Of a stretch of DNA of 64,000 nt, positions 22,780 to 33,440 are shown one piece after another (the stretch's first letter is position 1; every line of letters begins with the position of its first letter). This DNA comes from Enoplolaimus lenunculus (Eukaryota > Nematoda > Enoplea > Enoplida > Thoracostomopsidae), in the NCBI GenBank assembly GCA_030248215.1, contig JASANG010002125.1, positions 62,001 to 126,000 of the forward strand, written 5' to 3'. Under the pieces are notes generated by a model. The model did not search any database. It saw nothing but the letters and a program-made list of their open reading frames with translations, and had not been told where the DNA came from. Both the position numbers and the translations under genes were made by a program.

Positions 22780-25700
22780 AACAACAACAACAGCAACAAC
22801 AACAACATCAACGTTTATTTACACACCTTTTCCCCCGATGTCGGAGGTTGGCGTTTCACCACACAGCAATCAACTCTCAAACTCATAAACTTCACACCTC
22901 TTGGTCCCTCTGTCCATCGCATCCTACTTCTTCAATCCACCTTCGTACAATCTCTGTCTGCTTGCTCCCTCCATCTTGCCCTCGGTTTCCCTCTTCGCTT
23001 TCACCGTTGATTTCAACCTTTAGCGACCGCCTAATTCCACATTGACCTCTTCACCACCGTCACAATGTCCTCCAACTTCATTATCTGCATCAGGTCAGCA
23101 CAGCGCTACGCTTTCTGTCCTTCAGCTTCGCACCACACATCAACCTCACCACTGCGTTTTCTGCTCTATGCCAGATACCCTCATCCTCCCTTCTCATCAC
23201 CCATGTCTCAGCTCCATACGCCATCGCTGATCGAACACATGTCTGTACATTCTTTCTTTCATCATCAGAGACCACCTTTTACCACACAGTACCCCGCTCA
23301 ATTCGCGAAACTTCATCCAGCCAACCCTGATCCTCGCCGTTACCGCATTCAACCAGCTCCTCCAGCATTCCACCTGTCCCCCAGATACACAAAACCGTGT
23401 ACGCTTTGGACACCATCTATCATACCTGCCACCACTTCAGTATCCACTGCACCATATATACACCTCTTACACACAAACGTCCCTACTACCGTTCCAAGTG
23501 CACCTTTGACTCCGCTACATCGCTTGCGCATATTTTCTGCATGACATGCACAATATAGAGATAACGTTCACTCTCCCATCGCAGACATTGCATGGATCGA
23601 TCTTACTAACCTCTCTCACCGCCTGCACCGCTCACCATCATCTTCGTTTTACTCGTTCACTTTCAGTCCTGTCTTTTCAATCGCAACCCTCCAATCGTCA
23701 AACGTTTTCTGCAACCGCTCTATATCTTCCGCCATCAATACCAAATCATTCGTATATAATTCAAACAACGACCTATCCATTACATTTCCACGCACTACAT
23801 TCATCACCACCACAAGCAGAAATGGAGACAACACGGATCCTTGGTGAAGTCCAACCTTCACGTCGAACGGTCTCGACAACTTTAGTTCGACGTTCACTCT
23901 CGTTCTAGCACCTTCATACAACATCAGCCCTTTTCTTCTCATCCAAACACAGTTTTCTGCTCTATCATAGACGCACCCAGTGCTTATCAAGTCCTTGACA
24001 TCTTTATCGACTGCTTCGCTAACCTGAACATGCTCTTCGAGCTCTTATCCGACTCTGTATTGTTCGTCAGCTTATCTGAAGCCTTTTCAAAGCCTTTGCT
24101 GTTGCCATCTTCGCATTCTTCTTCGCCATCGTATATTAGCATTTCGTCTCATTTGTCTCTTCTTATGGCCCATGTATAGAACAGGGCCGGAACAGTAGTA
24201 TAAGCATATTCCTAAGCCTAAGACTAAACGTATGGATGAGCCTATTCCTAAGCCTAAGCCTAACCCTAAGCAAAAAAATTAGTATAAAGCTTAAACTGAC
24301 TGTATTATAGCCCCTCCGGAAAACGATCCGGCCCTGTTCTATACATGGGCCTTCCTTTTTTCATTCTCCCAATTTCATCTTTTTCGTTTCTATGTCTTTT
24401 ATTTTAAGGAGAGCTTATTATGCTTCTAACGATGTCATTTCAAATATGCGCCGATGGAAAATGATGCATGCTCGTCAGTTTGGACCTCGCATAATGATTG
24501 ATTTTTCATTTGTTGAAACTGCAGATCCAACAGAAATGAGCCTAGTAGGACGACAAGCGTTCTATTCCTTTGTTGACAATCGAAATCATAACTATCCATG
24601 TGCGTTGACGTTCACTAATTTGAGGTATACGCACTGTGTCTAAATTATACATTGGTGTTGAGTAGCATTTATTGTTTGTTGAATGTGTATTTATGGCAGA
24701 GTATAGTTCCACCGCAACCGGGCGCCAAAATTGTCTGAGTCGGATATTCAGTGTACAAATGGTTTTTGTAACAGAAAAATGGTGACAGGTTTTAATTAAT
24801 TGACTATATGAAATTTACCAATTGAACCAAAGAAACTAAAATATTACTAATCAATAGGCTAAATGCATAAATTTTTGACTGTGTGAACTCGCTCAGTACC
24901 ATAATGTCGAAAATAATTCAATTAAAAATAAACTATTAAATTCTGTTTTTGATGATTTTCACAACAAATATCCGGCAGGCTATGATACCGGAACCGAATG
25001 TCGGATTTTGCTGCAGCTGGATGTCCGGTTGAACCATAGTAGGCACCTAGAAGCTGGTCCGGTATGATGCTTACACTCGCAAGTCGCAAGTTTTTTAAAA
25101 ACCCAACATTCTTTATAGGTTATGATTTTCAGTGGATGGCCGTTCCAGGACTTTTAGGAAGATGCATTAATTTATGGTTTTGCTCGGGTATCACATTTTT
25201 TATTTTTGTTTATAAAAGTCAGCTGCATACAATACGTTTTGGGGGACGACCTTCCTACTTCTCTGTGACGGCGCCTGTATTTAGTGAATACTAAACATTG
25301 GCATATCATTTTAAAGAATGAAGATATCTTTTGTTTGTGCTCAAACAATTTTTTAAAAATTTTCTTGTAAGATTATGTACACGTGGATGCTATTGATTAA
25401 ATGGTGTCAAATATATACATGCTGTAATTTCAGCAGTTTTCTTTACAGTTTGTTTGTTTAGAATGGTAGTTTTCAGGAAAGACTCGATTTTCTATAACAA
25501 ATTCTTACTGCCGCAATTCTGTCCTGTTCATTTGGAAGATAGTGCGCTTGAGATGACTGATTTGAGTTATTTGGATTTGTGTTGTAATCGCGAAGACATT
25601 ATATATTTGTCACCGGATGCCAACGATGTATTGGGCGAACACACTATTGACCCGATGAAAACGTATATTCTTGGCGCTGTCGTTGATCGCTTTAAAATGA

Positions 25701-26757
25701 AACCAGGATTTACTTTAGAAAAAGCTCGTAAGGAAGGCATCATGTCTGTTCGGCTACCAACTGACGGCAGGTAAGTATGTAGTAGAAATAGGCTTTGGAA
25801 AGAATATGGGTGCAGGTAACACTGGCTGAAATTGAAACTACCTATTACAAACGGGCCGTGGAGTTTATTATTCTGAAATGTAAAAGGATTTAGATGGAGG
25901 AACGTATACATTGAGGATTTTGGAACTAGCATCTGTCTAGTACAGTTGAACTGTTCAATAAATTTCAGGGACTTGTAAGCCGCTAAAGCTTTCATGTGCT
26001 TTTTGAAGATCAAGAAATCAAATAAACGGATGCTGATTGATGTGTTTTACACTGTGACTATAAAAGCACTAAAACTAAATATGTTTTTGTTCATGACATA
26101 AGTCGTTTGTTTAACAGTCACCTGGGCTTTTGAATGATTTTAGTTTAGCATTTTTACATTTGAGCTACAGAGGTTCGATGTTAGAAAGACTTTCCAATGC
26201 ATGCTATTTATGGTTAATTTTGTATATTGTTCAAACTGATAGCTTGCACAGATTCGGAAAGAGATTGCGACAAAACCAGTAACCAAACTGTGGATGAAAT
26301 TTTAACTTCAATAACGCTGATATTGAAAAATTGGCCCATGTTGGCATTGGGACTATCCCGTTTTCTGGTGGGACTGCAAAAAGTAGGCTTAGATTGTATA
26401 CTATGTTTTTTGTTTAAGCTTAGATTTACAGATTTTCACGGCTTAGGCTTTAGAATATGCTTAATCGATTGATACGGTTCTAAAAGTAGCATTGGTCGAA
26501 AAATTTGCGTCAAGTTAATGTTGTGACATTGTGTGTATTTTTTCAGAAGCATACAAGGATCATTATGCTTTCCTATAAACAATGTGATAGAGATATTGTT
26601 GGATGTCATCAGCGGAGGCAGCTTTGATGTAGCGTTCAACGCTCGCCTTAAGAAAACAAGGACTGTTAAACCAACGAAAATCGGCACTCTTTCGATTCGA
26701 AGGAAGACAGATTTTGAACGACTTAGGTTTGGGTTTTTGAAAGATCTCATATCGTGA
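21823..26757 (+). CDS. TRMT10C: TRM10-family tRNA methyltransferase, mitochondrial RNase P protein 1-like, 5 exons
   Basis: Exons: 21823-22006, 22147-22363, 24409-24624, 25477-25770 and 26547-26757; 1,122 nt, 373 aa (human TRMT10C is about 400). The first exon gives an Arg-containing, acid-poor N-terminus (MPVMMYLTRILNTVLFEHYI) that suits a mitochondrial targeting peptide. Exon 2 has a helical SLALFDDIREARRFCSYLA segment. The SPOUT methyltransferase domain spans roughly residues 150-350: FTNLR at the exon 3/4 junction, DIIYLSPDANDVL, YILGAVVDRF, RLPTDG (its Asp probably equals the TRM10 general-base Asp) and NNVIEILLDVI. Known role of the family: N1-methylation of purine 9 in tRNA, and in TRMT10C a subunit of protein-only mitochondrial RNase P. 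Assignment to the C paralogue rather than A/B rests on the N-terminus and is less certain than the family. Phases 1, 2, 2 and 2 agree. Intron 2 carries a dead LINE and a MITE. Confidence 0.88.
22747..22805. repeat. (CAA)n tract, probable 3' tail of the minus-strand LINE
   Basis: CAA/CAG trinucleotide run. It sits just past the 3' end of the reverse-transcriptase relic read on the minus strand, where it reads (TTG)n. Many LINEs end in such simple repeats, so it is probably the element's tail. Confidence 0.75.
22806..24120 (-). pseudogene. Decayed LINE (non-LTR retrotransposon) reverse transcriptase, TRM10 gene intron 2
   Basis: Read on the minus strand, about 23990-23650 encodes RT-like sequence. 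It includes VKVGLHQGSVLSPFLLVVVM and a catalytic box reading LYTNDLVLMAE where a YADD-type box is expected. About 23531-23349 encodes a Cys-rich CKRC motif region and VYLGDRWNAGG. About 23275-23090 encodes a CVRSAMAYGAETWVMRREDE-type segment and the downstream DRKR part, typical of the C-terminal end of LINE ORF2. Frames are broken and the upstream part is deleted (an FRLAKQ-like piece runs straight into the middle of RT), so it is inactive. The base composition (pyrimidine-rich on the plus strand) differs from the surrounding AT-rich intron. Confidence 0.85.
24167..24351. mobile_element. TTAGGC-type MITE, reference copy with perfect ends
   Basis: Opens GGCCCATGTATAGAACAGGG plus CCGGA and closes with the exact reverse complement: a 25-bp perfect terminal inverted repeat over 185 bp. 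Interior: AGTATAAGCATATTCC, GCCTAA units, TATGGATGAGCCTATTCC, more GCCTAA units, the AAAAAAATTAGTATAAAGCT core and a CCCCTCCGGAAAACGATCCG right part. Intronic in the TRM10-family gene; no coding capacity. Confidence 0.9.
26333..26498. mobile_element. TTAGGC-type MITE (divergent), TRM10 gene intron 4
   Basis: Left end GGCCCATGTTGGCATTGGGA and right end GGTTCTAAAAGTAGCATTGG, with TTCTGGTGGGACTGCAAAAA and scattered TTAGGC-like units as in the GTTAC-ended subfamily. Strongly diverged. Confidence 0.6.
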
Positions 26758-26804
26758 CGGTCGTTGGACGTTGCTTTATGATCTCACCGGGTCACGTTTT
26801 GTCC

Positions 26805-27060
26805 CATGTTGATTCGACGTCAACGTTAAAAGTCGGGCTGTCATAACAAATCAGCAGACGTAACTCGGATGTCATTGGACACAAGCCTACATATTACCGC
26901 TGTCAGATGTTCGATGTGTACAAGATTATTTCAAATTCTAATATATGATAGCAGACAAATAGAACTTTTTGAATATGATATGTGGTCTATAAGCAGACAA
27001 AATGTTACCCAATGGTCTAATCCGGTCAAAACGTCCCAGCTGCCCCGGTTATAACGTGAA
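26805..27060. repeat. Dispersed repeat, copy 2
   Basis: Starts TGATTCGACGTCAACGTTAA. Shares GATAGCRGACAAxTA, TTTTTGAATATGATA, CTATxxGCAGACAAAATGT and GCTGCCCCGGTTATAACGTG with 18980-19575, in the same order. Non-coding. Confidence 0.55.
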
Positions 27061-27796
27061 CCCCGTATGAGATTCCTTATATTATCTTACTCACTGTTCG
27101 TGCCGTTACGTTGGGAATGACGCAAAATTTACTGATACCGGCGTCATATTTTGCATAGGTCGATTTTGTGCTTTAGTGGGAGATATTCAGTTTGCTGTCG
27201 AGTGTTCTGATACCCGTCAATCAGTCAAAATACTGAAAACAAAACTAAAAATGTCTAATTTTAATCAATACGCTTAAAATGTGCAGTTTCACAACTGCGT
27301 AAATTTTAATGGAAATCAATCTTGTTCAAACATAATATTCAAGCGAACATTTTTGAGTATAAAAATACACAAACTTTTGGTAATTACAACGCGGAAGTGG
27401 TCACCCAAGTTTCGGTAGTAACTAAGTGTTGGGATTTAACCTTTTAGTTTTAATGTGTACAGCGATAGCCTTTTCGCGACATTTATACTGTCAAATGTAA
27501 AAAATCTAATCAATCTAGGTGATTGATCTGTAGTTTACTTTATTGGTTTAAATTGGTTTGTTGTCACCAATCAGTTGGTCAAAGATTGCATTGAAATGAT
27601 ATTTTTTAATAAACGCTGGTTTTGCAGTAAACGAGCGAACCGGTCACGATGATTTTTATGTCAAAGCGGATGCTGCACCGTACGAGCTTCTGCTAAAATT
27701 AGCTGATTCAACATCGGTTAAACCACTTATTTTTGGTTCATAGCTCCAAAAAGATTTGCAATTATGTATAAACTACTGCCGGTTGTATACTGTTTG

Positions 27797-27960
27797 GGGC
27801 CCATGTTACTTTAAGGGGCGTCCTGGTTTCTGGTGGGTCTAGGTTTAGATAGTAAATTACATTTTTTTCCTTAGAGTTAGGAGCTCATTTTTGCAACGCT
27901 TAGGCTTAAGCTTAATGATACGCTTGCTCCGTTGTTACGCCCCTAAAAGTAACATTGGCC
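27797..27960. mobile_element. TTAGGC-type MITE (GTTAC-ended subfamily), intergenic
   Basis: Left end GGGCCCATGTTACTTTAAGG then GGCGTCC. Right end ACGCCCCTAAAAGTAACATT then GGCC. Near-perfect inverted ends of about 25 bp. The internal TTAGGC block is short. Confidence 0.78.
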
Positions 27961-28087
27961 CTGTTTGACATGGTTTCGACTAGAGACAAGAATGCTCTGG
28001 CTAATATGTACTTACTGTGCGATTATTTTAATTGATTTATACGTGCGTCTTCAACTAGCACGCTTTACAACATTTTACTTTGGTAGG

Positions 28088-28738
28088 TATCTGGGTGCAA
28101 CCGGAATTGCGGTTCCGGTAATTTTTAAGCTCTGTAAAAACCCTATAAATGCCATAGTTATATTTTACTAACTTTTTTTAAGCATAAGTGTACTAAATAT
28201 TGAGTAAATCTTTGCTTAAATAATGTAAAAAACTTAAACTACTGCTGTTGTTTCCTGATTAAGTAAATGTAAAGTTAAAAATTTTGTGTTTGCTTAAAAT
28301 TAAGTAAAACTTTGCCAAGCACCACAGTAAGTAAAACAGACACTTAATTCTGCAACAGTTTTACTTAAAAATTCTAAGTATATTTGTTAAATGAGCTTCC
28401 GGTTCCGGTAAATTTTTACCGGAATTGTAACTTCCGGTATTTAATTTTAGTCTTAGGAAATTAAGATATTTCACGAAAAATGATAAAAATTAAGTAGATT
28501 TCATTCGTATGTTGATTGCGCTTCCGCGGATTATGAAAATATAAAATACAGCAAATAAAGTGAATACCTATTTCCAACTAAAAGGTTTTTAACCAATATT
28601 ATTGCAAAAAAAGAAAATTAAAACAAATTTTTCGGTAGCATGTATTTTTCAGTTTCCGGTTCCGTTTCCGGTAATGTTTTCGAATTACGGTTTCGGTTAA
28701 GTAGATTGTAATTCCGGTTGCATTCTGGTGGGTATCCA
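28088..28738. mobile_element. CCGGTT-rich element with TATCTGGGTGCAACCGGAAT ends
   Basis: Left end TATCTGGGTGCAACCGGAAT and right end ATTCCGGTTGCATTCTGGTG are inverted repeats. The interior has repeated TTCCGGTTCCGGTAA words. A separate AAGTAAAACTT-type element (28128-28385) is embedded in its left part. Confidence 0.6.
28128..28385 (+). repeat. AAGTAAAACTT-type repeat, copy 1 (nested)
   Basis: Contains GTGTACTAAATATTGAGTAA and AAGTAAAACTTTGCCAAGCA. The reverse complement of the same sequence occurs at 38944-39228 in innexin intron 4, colinear throughout. Confidence 0.7.
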
Positions 28739-29921
28739 ACAGGGTGCATGCAAACGGAGCACAAAATATCCGAGTCTGTATAGGTCCGCAAATGTTGCCG
28801 TAGGTGACATTATACACAGAGTATTTGGTTATAAAAATGGTTTTGAAGTGTCTAATAAACCTTTAAGTACTAATCTTCGAAGTGTTGCCAAAAATTTGGT
28901 CTTTATAGTTTTGAAAAGTAAAAGCAATTAAAAAGCTTCCACAACTGCCCTACTAAAGTTACAAACTAACACAGTCTATCACTGGGAACGTTTTTAATAA
29001 AAAGACAAATTTTTATTACGGAAATTTCAAAAACTTCAGTCAAAATTTATACCAAAGGTCAATTCTCGGTCGGACCCGTAGGCAGACCTACATTTGTACC
29101 CTGATATCCAAAGAATACCGTAAAGTTTACGTTACAAGAATTTTGTGTATAGAATTAACTCGCAAATATACTTATATTAATGTAGCTGTGCCTATGCGGC
29201 ATTATAGATCCAAAAATTGTGCAACAGCCACTCGGGCTACCAATTTGGCACCTAACTGGGTACAGCAGAGGTCTGAGTCCAGGTAGAACTTCTGGTGGAG
29301 GTTCCGGCAATATCGGTAGTTAAATTTTACATAGTCTTACCAAATTTGTTTGTTGCGTTTCGTTGACGTTTCGTGCAGTATTTGCTACAATTAGCACATC
29401 AAACATCATTAAACTAGCTAATTTGGTCTCACCTGTAGCCCCGGCAAATTTTCTTGACGTTCGTCTCCGGTATTTTCACCACCGGTTGCACTCTAATACC
29501 TGCCACAAATCAGGGTTGTAAATGTACAAGTACAAATCCGGAAACGGAAACAGAAAACGGGTATTGAAGTAAATTAATGGACGAGTTTAAGTTTTCAAAC
29601 TTTTGAACATATATTGTCATTAGTGCTCCAAATTGCCTAATTGCTGCATATTTGGAATGAAAATTTTAGTGATATGTGATTTTACATCTAATAGCGCGAA
29701 AACAATAGTTTAAGGTATTTCATCGTTAACATTCGTACAGCGATTATTCATCGACAACTAGTATTGTTTTAATAGGTATACCCCGTCACAAGGTGCTTTG
29801 TTTTTCTACATATATCGTAGGGTTTCCCAACATCTTATTGAAAAAAGAGTTGATGTACCGAATTTTTTAAGAATTTTGTCATTTTTATTTTATATTGAAC
29901 AATAAAGGCAAACGAACAATA

Positions 29922-30274
29922 TCTACCAGGGTACAGCAGGAGGTCTGCCTCCGGCAGAAAGTCGGCCTCCGGCTTCGGTAGAATTTTTGCCGGAGATTCC
30001 GGCAATTTCGGTAATAAAATTTTGTATAATTTTGCAAAATTTTTCTGTTTAGCGCGTTTTGTTTCACTTTTATCGCACAATTTTCAGGATAGAATTTCCA
30101 AAATTTCGCAGAATATTAGCGTAAAACCAAAACACTTAACATATTGCAGATATTGGCTAAAATAATCTGATTAACCATCATTTTTACCACCTAAATTTCG
30201 CCTCACCTCCGGCTCCGGCAGGTTTCGCTGACCTCCGGCTACGGCAGTTTTCACCTCCGGTTGCACCCTGATAT
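29922..30274. mobile_element. CTCCGG-rich element with CCAGGGTACAGC / TTGCACCCTGAT ends
   Basis: Left end ATCTACCAGGGTACAGCAGG, right end CCGGTTGCACCCTGATATCT. CCTCCGGC words cluster at both ends around an AT-rich centre. Similar plan at 29255-29500 and 56277-56541; ends resemble the CCGGTT family. Confidence 0.55.
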
Positions 30275-30947
30275 CTAGAATGGTATTATATGTAAAACGC
30301 TATGCCGTGTACTGTATATGTAACAAGAAACGTTAATACTCTAGTACTCATTTTAGAGCGACAGTATAGTATAAATACCACGTTGACTAGTGTAGTATTT
30401 TCACAATTTTAAAGCTGATAAAATTGTTTAAAAAACGATTTGACGTTGTTTTGCACGATATTTTTGTATATTTTTACACACGGACACCGCAGGGGGTTGC
30501 AGCCATGCAATTGCTGGATCGTAGAAGAGTCGGCGATATTTTAAATATATTGCCACTTAAAATACTCGTACGTGTATAGTATAGTGCAACCGAAATTCCT
30601 GTACCTGTAAGGAAATCCGGTATTTTTCACTACCCGGTTCCGGTCAAAATCCGGTATTTATTCACCGGAATTTTTCAGTATTTCCGGTATTGAAAATTTT
30701 ACTCATTCGAGCCATGCAATTGCTGGATCGTAGAAGACTCTGTGATATTTTCAACTTATGCCTCTTAAAATTCTCTTATGTGTGTAGCAGCTATCTCACA
30801 AGTTAGGCAATTGGACTTTATCTTCACAACTATAGGTGATGGAACATTCATCCCAGCCGCAGTGGCAAACTCAGCATGCTATGGTGGGTGGAATAAAGTA
30901 ATTCTACGACGGACATTGGTCGATACCTACCATTTGCGAGCAGGATC

Positions 30948-31140
30948 GGCCCATGTACAATATCAGGGGTTGAACATTTTCCCGCGGAATTGCAATAGAG
31001 TAAAGCTTTAAGCGTAAGACTCTTTTTTGCTTAAGATTACGCATAAGCTCATCCCTATGCTCATTCTTATGCTTATCCATAGGCTTAGGCTTAGGAGTAC
31101 GCTTTATATTACTGTTGCTGCGCTGTTCTATACATTGGCC
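30948..31140. mobile_element. TTAGGC-type MITE, intergenic
   Basis: Left end GGCCCATGTACAATATCAGG and right end GCGCTGTTCTATACATTGGC. The interior has CTTAAGATTACGCATAAGCTC, ATGCTCATTCTTATGC spacers and TTAGGC units, with the core reversed relative to 24167-24351. Confidence 0.72.
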
Positions 31141-31320
31141 AGAATTCTCGCCCTCGCTGTTGGCATCGTGGATTCATTGTAAGTAAATGTTGAAATGAGA
31201 TATTAATTTCCGGTTTATGTTATGCGGCGTTCACATTAAAAAATTTGGCCTGGCCCCAAAATATGTCCCATCCCAGGGTTAACGAGTAGTTGTTCACCCG
31301 ACCTCAGCGAAAATTTTCCG

Positions 31321-31370
31321 TTGACCCTACCTCATCGAGTGGTCTGTGCCACTCGTTGAGGTAGGGTCAA
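31321..31370. repeat. Long hairpin, 22-bp arms, 6-base loop
   Basis: TTGACCCTACCTCATCGAGT + GG, then TCTGTG, then its reverse complement with one mismatch. Nothing coding lies nearby. It could be the core of a palindromic element or a transcribed hairpin. Confidence 0.85.
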
Positions 31371-31483
31371 CACTGTTTTTGGCTTAAATTACTATATCGA
31401 GTTGAAGTATAACTAGCGGTACAAAATTTTCTATACGCTTTTGGTGAGCTTCCCTAACTGGCTCAGATTAAAACGTAGGCGAC

Positions 31484-32030
31484 CAATATATAGAGCATGG
31501 CCGTTAGCGTCGTATAATCATATTCCCTATCCTAAAGCATTTAAAGCCTCTAAACATATGCCTAAGCGTAAGAATGAGCGTATACCCAAGCCTGAGCCCC
31601 GGGTGTAAACGGATAATGAAAATAACGGAATTGGAATCAGAAACATAACCGGATAGTGATCAAAATAACGGAAACGGAGATGAAACAGATGCTGAAGTAT
31701 AAAAATTTCAAATTTATTTTCTTTTTCTGCCAACACGATAGAGGCGTGCATAAATTTACTGGCCTTTTAAAGACATCAAAGAAGAAATGACGGATGCATC
31801 AAATTTTTTTAAGATTTTGAATGATTTCGTAATTCTTCTTTCATTTCGAACAATTTTGAGGGTAAAAATACCGTTATTTCTTTAACGGAAACGGAAACGG
31901 ACATCGAATTTTACCGGAAACGCATATCTGGTTTGCACGCTGCAAACCTATACCTAAGCAAAAAACTTTAAACTTACAATATTGTACTCCAGCAGATAAA
32001 GGTTCCGTCCCTAATCTATGCGTGGGCCGG
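31484..32030. mobile_element. TTAGGC-type MITE split by a nested insertion
   Basis: The left part (to about 31599) has ATATTCCCTATCCTAA and GCCTAAGCGTAAGAATGAGC. The right part (from about 31940) continues with ACCTAAGCAAAAAACTTTAA, CCAGCAGATAAAGGTTCCGT and CTATGCGTGGGCC. Together they make one element in the canonical order, interrupted by a CGGATATCCG-type element. Confidence 0.6.
31600..31939. mobile_element. CGGATATCCG-type element nested in a TTAGGC-type MITE
   Basis: Starts CGGGTGTAAACGGATAATGA and ends ACCGGAAACGCATATCTGGT, matching the ends of 521-907. Its position splits the surrounding TTAGGC-type element, so it inserted later. Confidence 0.6.
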
Positions 32031-32397
32031 CTTAGGTTTAGGAAAAGCATACCTAAGCATGATATCTACCTGATTTTACGCCTTTAAGTTAAATGTGGGA
32101 TAGTCTACAATAGTTTATGTTGCTAGAAAATTTACAGTAAATGGCTCTTATTATAAACTACCCATCACATTAACCACAGCTCAAATATGAGCCTCATATT
32201 TGGACCTTAGTGTAATCCTAAGCTTAATACTTATGTTATTCCAAAATTTGAAAATTTCAAAAACTCTGGGGTGTCGATAAGTGTCCAAAAGCCCGGTGCC
32301 CCGGTGTATTGATGAGGAAGGTGCTCTTCACAGCTGAATTCAACCCACAAATTGTTAAGGATTGCGCTATACCTACCGTCGCGCACCGCTGGACACT

Positions 32398-32555
32398 GGC
32401 TCGCGGCATAATTGATTCTACTAATTTTTGTGCTTAGGTCTTAGGCTTAGACTTAGACTTAGGAATAGGCTCATCCATACGCTTAGGCTTAGGCTTAGGC
32501 TTAAGCTTAGGAATATACTTATGCTACTGTTCCGGCCCTGTTGTATACATGGGCC
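32398..32555. mobile_element. TTAGGC-type MITE, left end missing
   Basis: Tandem TTAGGC units with the CTCATCCATACGC spacer, then TTCCGGCCCTGTTGTATACA and TGGGCC at the right end. The left terminal repeat and part of the core are absent. Confidence 0.65.
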
Positions 32556-32828
32556 ACTGTATCCGAGAAAGCGAAAAAACCGTTCACAGAAACAATTGAT
32601 TGCAAGAATATTTTTCGGATTTCAGAAACAGTTGAAAAATATTAAGTGGATGTTGTGTTTATCTTTTATAAGCTCGGGAAAACATCGTGTTTTGTCTTTA
32701 AAGCGCTTGGAATTGCGTATGTTTAAATGTTGATTAAAGTCTTTGAATGTCAGCAAAAAACGCTTTTTGTCTTTTTGTAAGCATTGAATTTTAGAAACGT
32801 ACGGAAGTTGGCGGACGGGGCCAGCTAA

Positions 32829-33440
32829 CAAAGTGTAAATGAATAGTAAAAATAGCGGAAACGGATAGTGATCAAAACAACGGAAAAGAAACAATATAAC
32901 AGAAACTAAATACGGATATTCGGTGCGGGTTTTTGTTGTTGTATTTGCTGTGGGTTTTGTTGTTTTTGGTGTTGTTTTCGTTAAAAAGATAAAAGTTTAA
33001 AAGTTGTTTGATTTTTCGGCCAATACATAATTAAATCATGCAATTATTCATTGAGTTGATTTTAACTCAGACTGAGTTGAATCACTCAGTCTGAGTTAGG
33101 AGTTTCAGAACTCAGAAATTAGAGTTGATTCAATTCATTCTGAGTTAATTAATCAACTCAGCCAGAGTCAACTCAACTCAGAGTGAGTTAATGTTCACTG
33201 ATATTAATTCAGAAATAACTAATTCGCTAGCTGAATTGATTAATCAACTCATTGTAATTTACAGTGTGCATTCCCAATTTGTATTTATTTAAAAATTGAA
33301 TGATCTGCCATAGTGATTCAACAACTTATAATATGAGCATATAAAAATATCGGAATTTTGCTGTATTTCTCTATAACGGAAACGGACACAAATTTTTAAA
33401 GGAAACAAAAGCGGATATACGTATACTCTGCTAGGTTCTC
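32829..33440. mobile_element. CGGATATCCG-type element interrupted by a GAGTTGAT-type element
   Basis: Left part has GTGTAAATGAATAGTAAAAA and AGCGGAAACGGATAGTGATC. Right part has AACAAAAGCGGATATACGTA. The two are separated by the palindromic element at 33048-33268, which is therefore the younger insertion. Confidence 0.55.
33048..33268. mobile_element. GAGTTGAT-family palindromic element, nested
   Basis: GAGTTGATTTTAACTCAG, GAGTTGAATCACTCAG and TTAATCAACTCA words as in 7890-8146 and 41552-41805; the right end is TTTACAGTGTG. The first few terminal bases of the left end are altered. Confidence 0.65.

Noticed and set aside
22666-23908. Overlapping plus-strand open frames rich in Ser/Thr/Pro/His
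   Set aside because: Shadows of the minus-strand LINE reverse-transcriptase relic and of the CAA tract.
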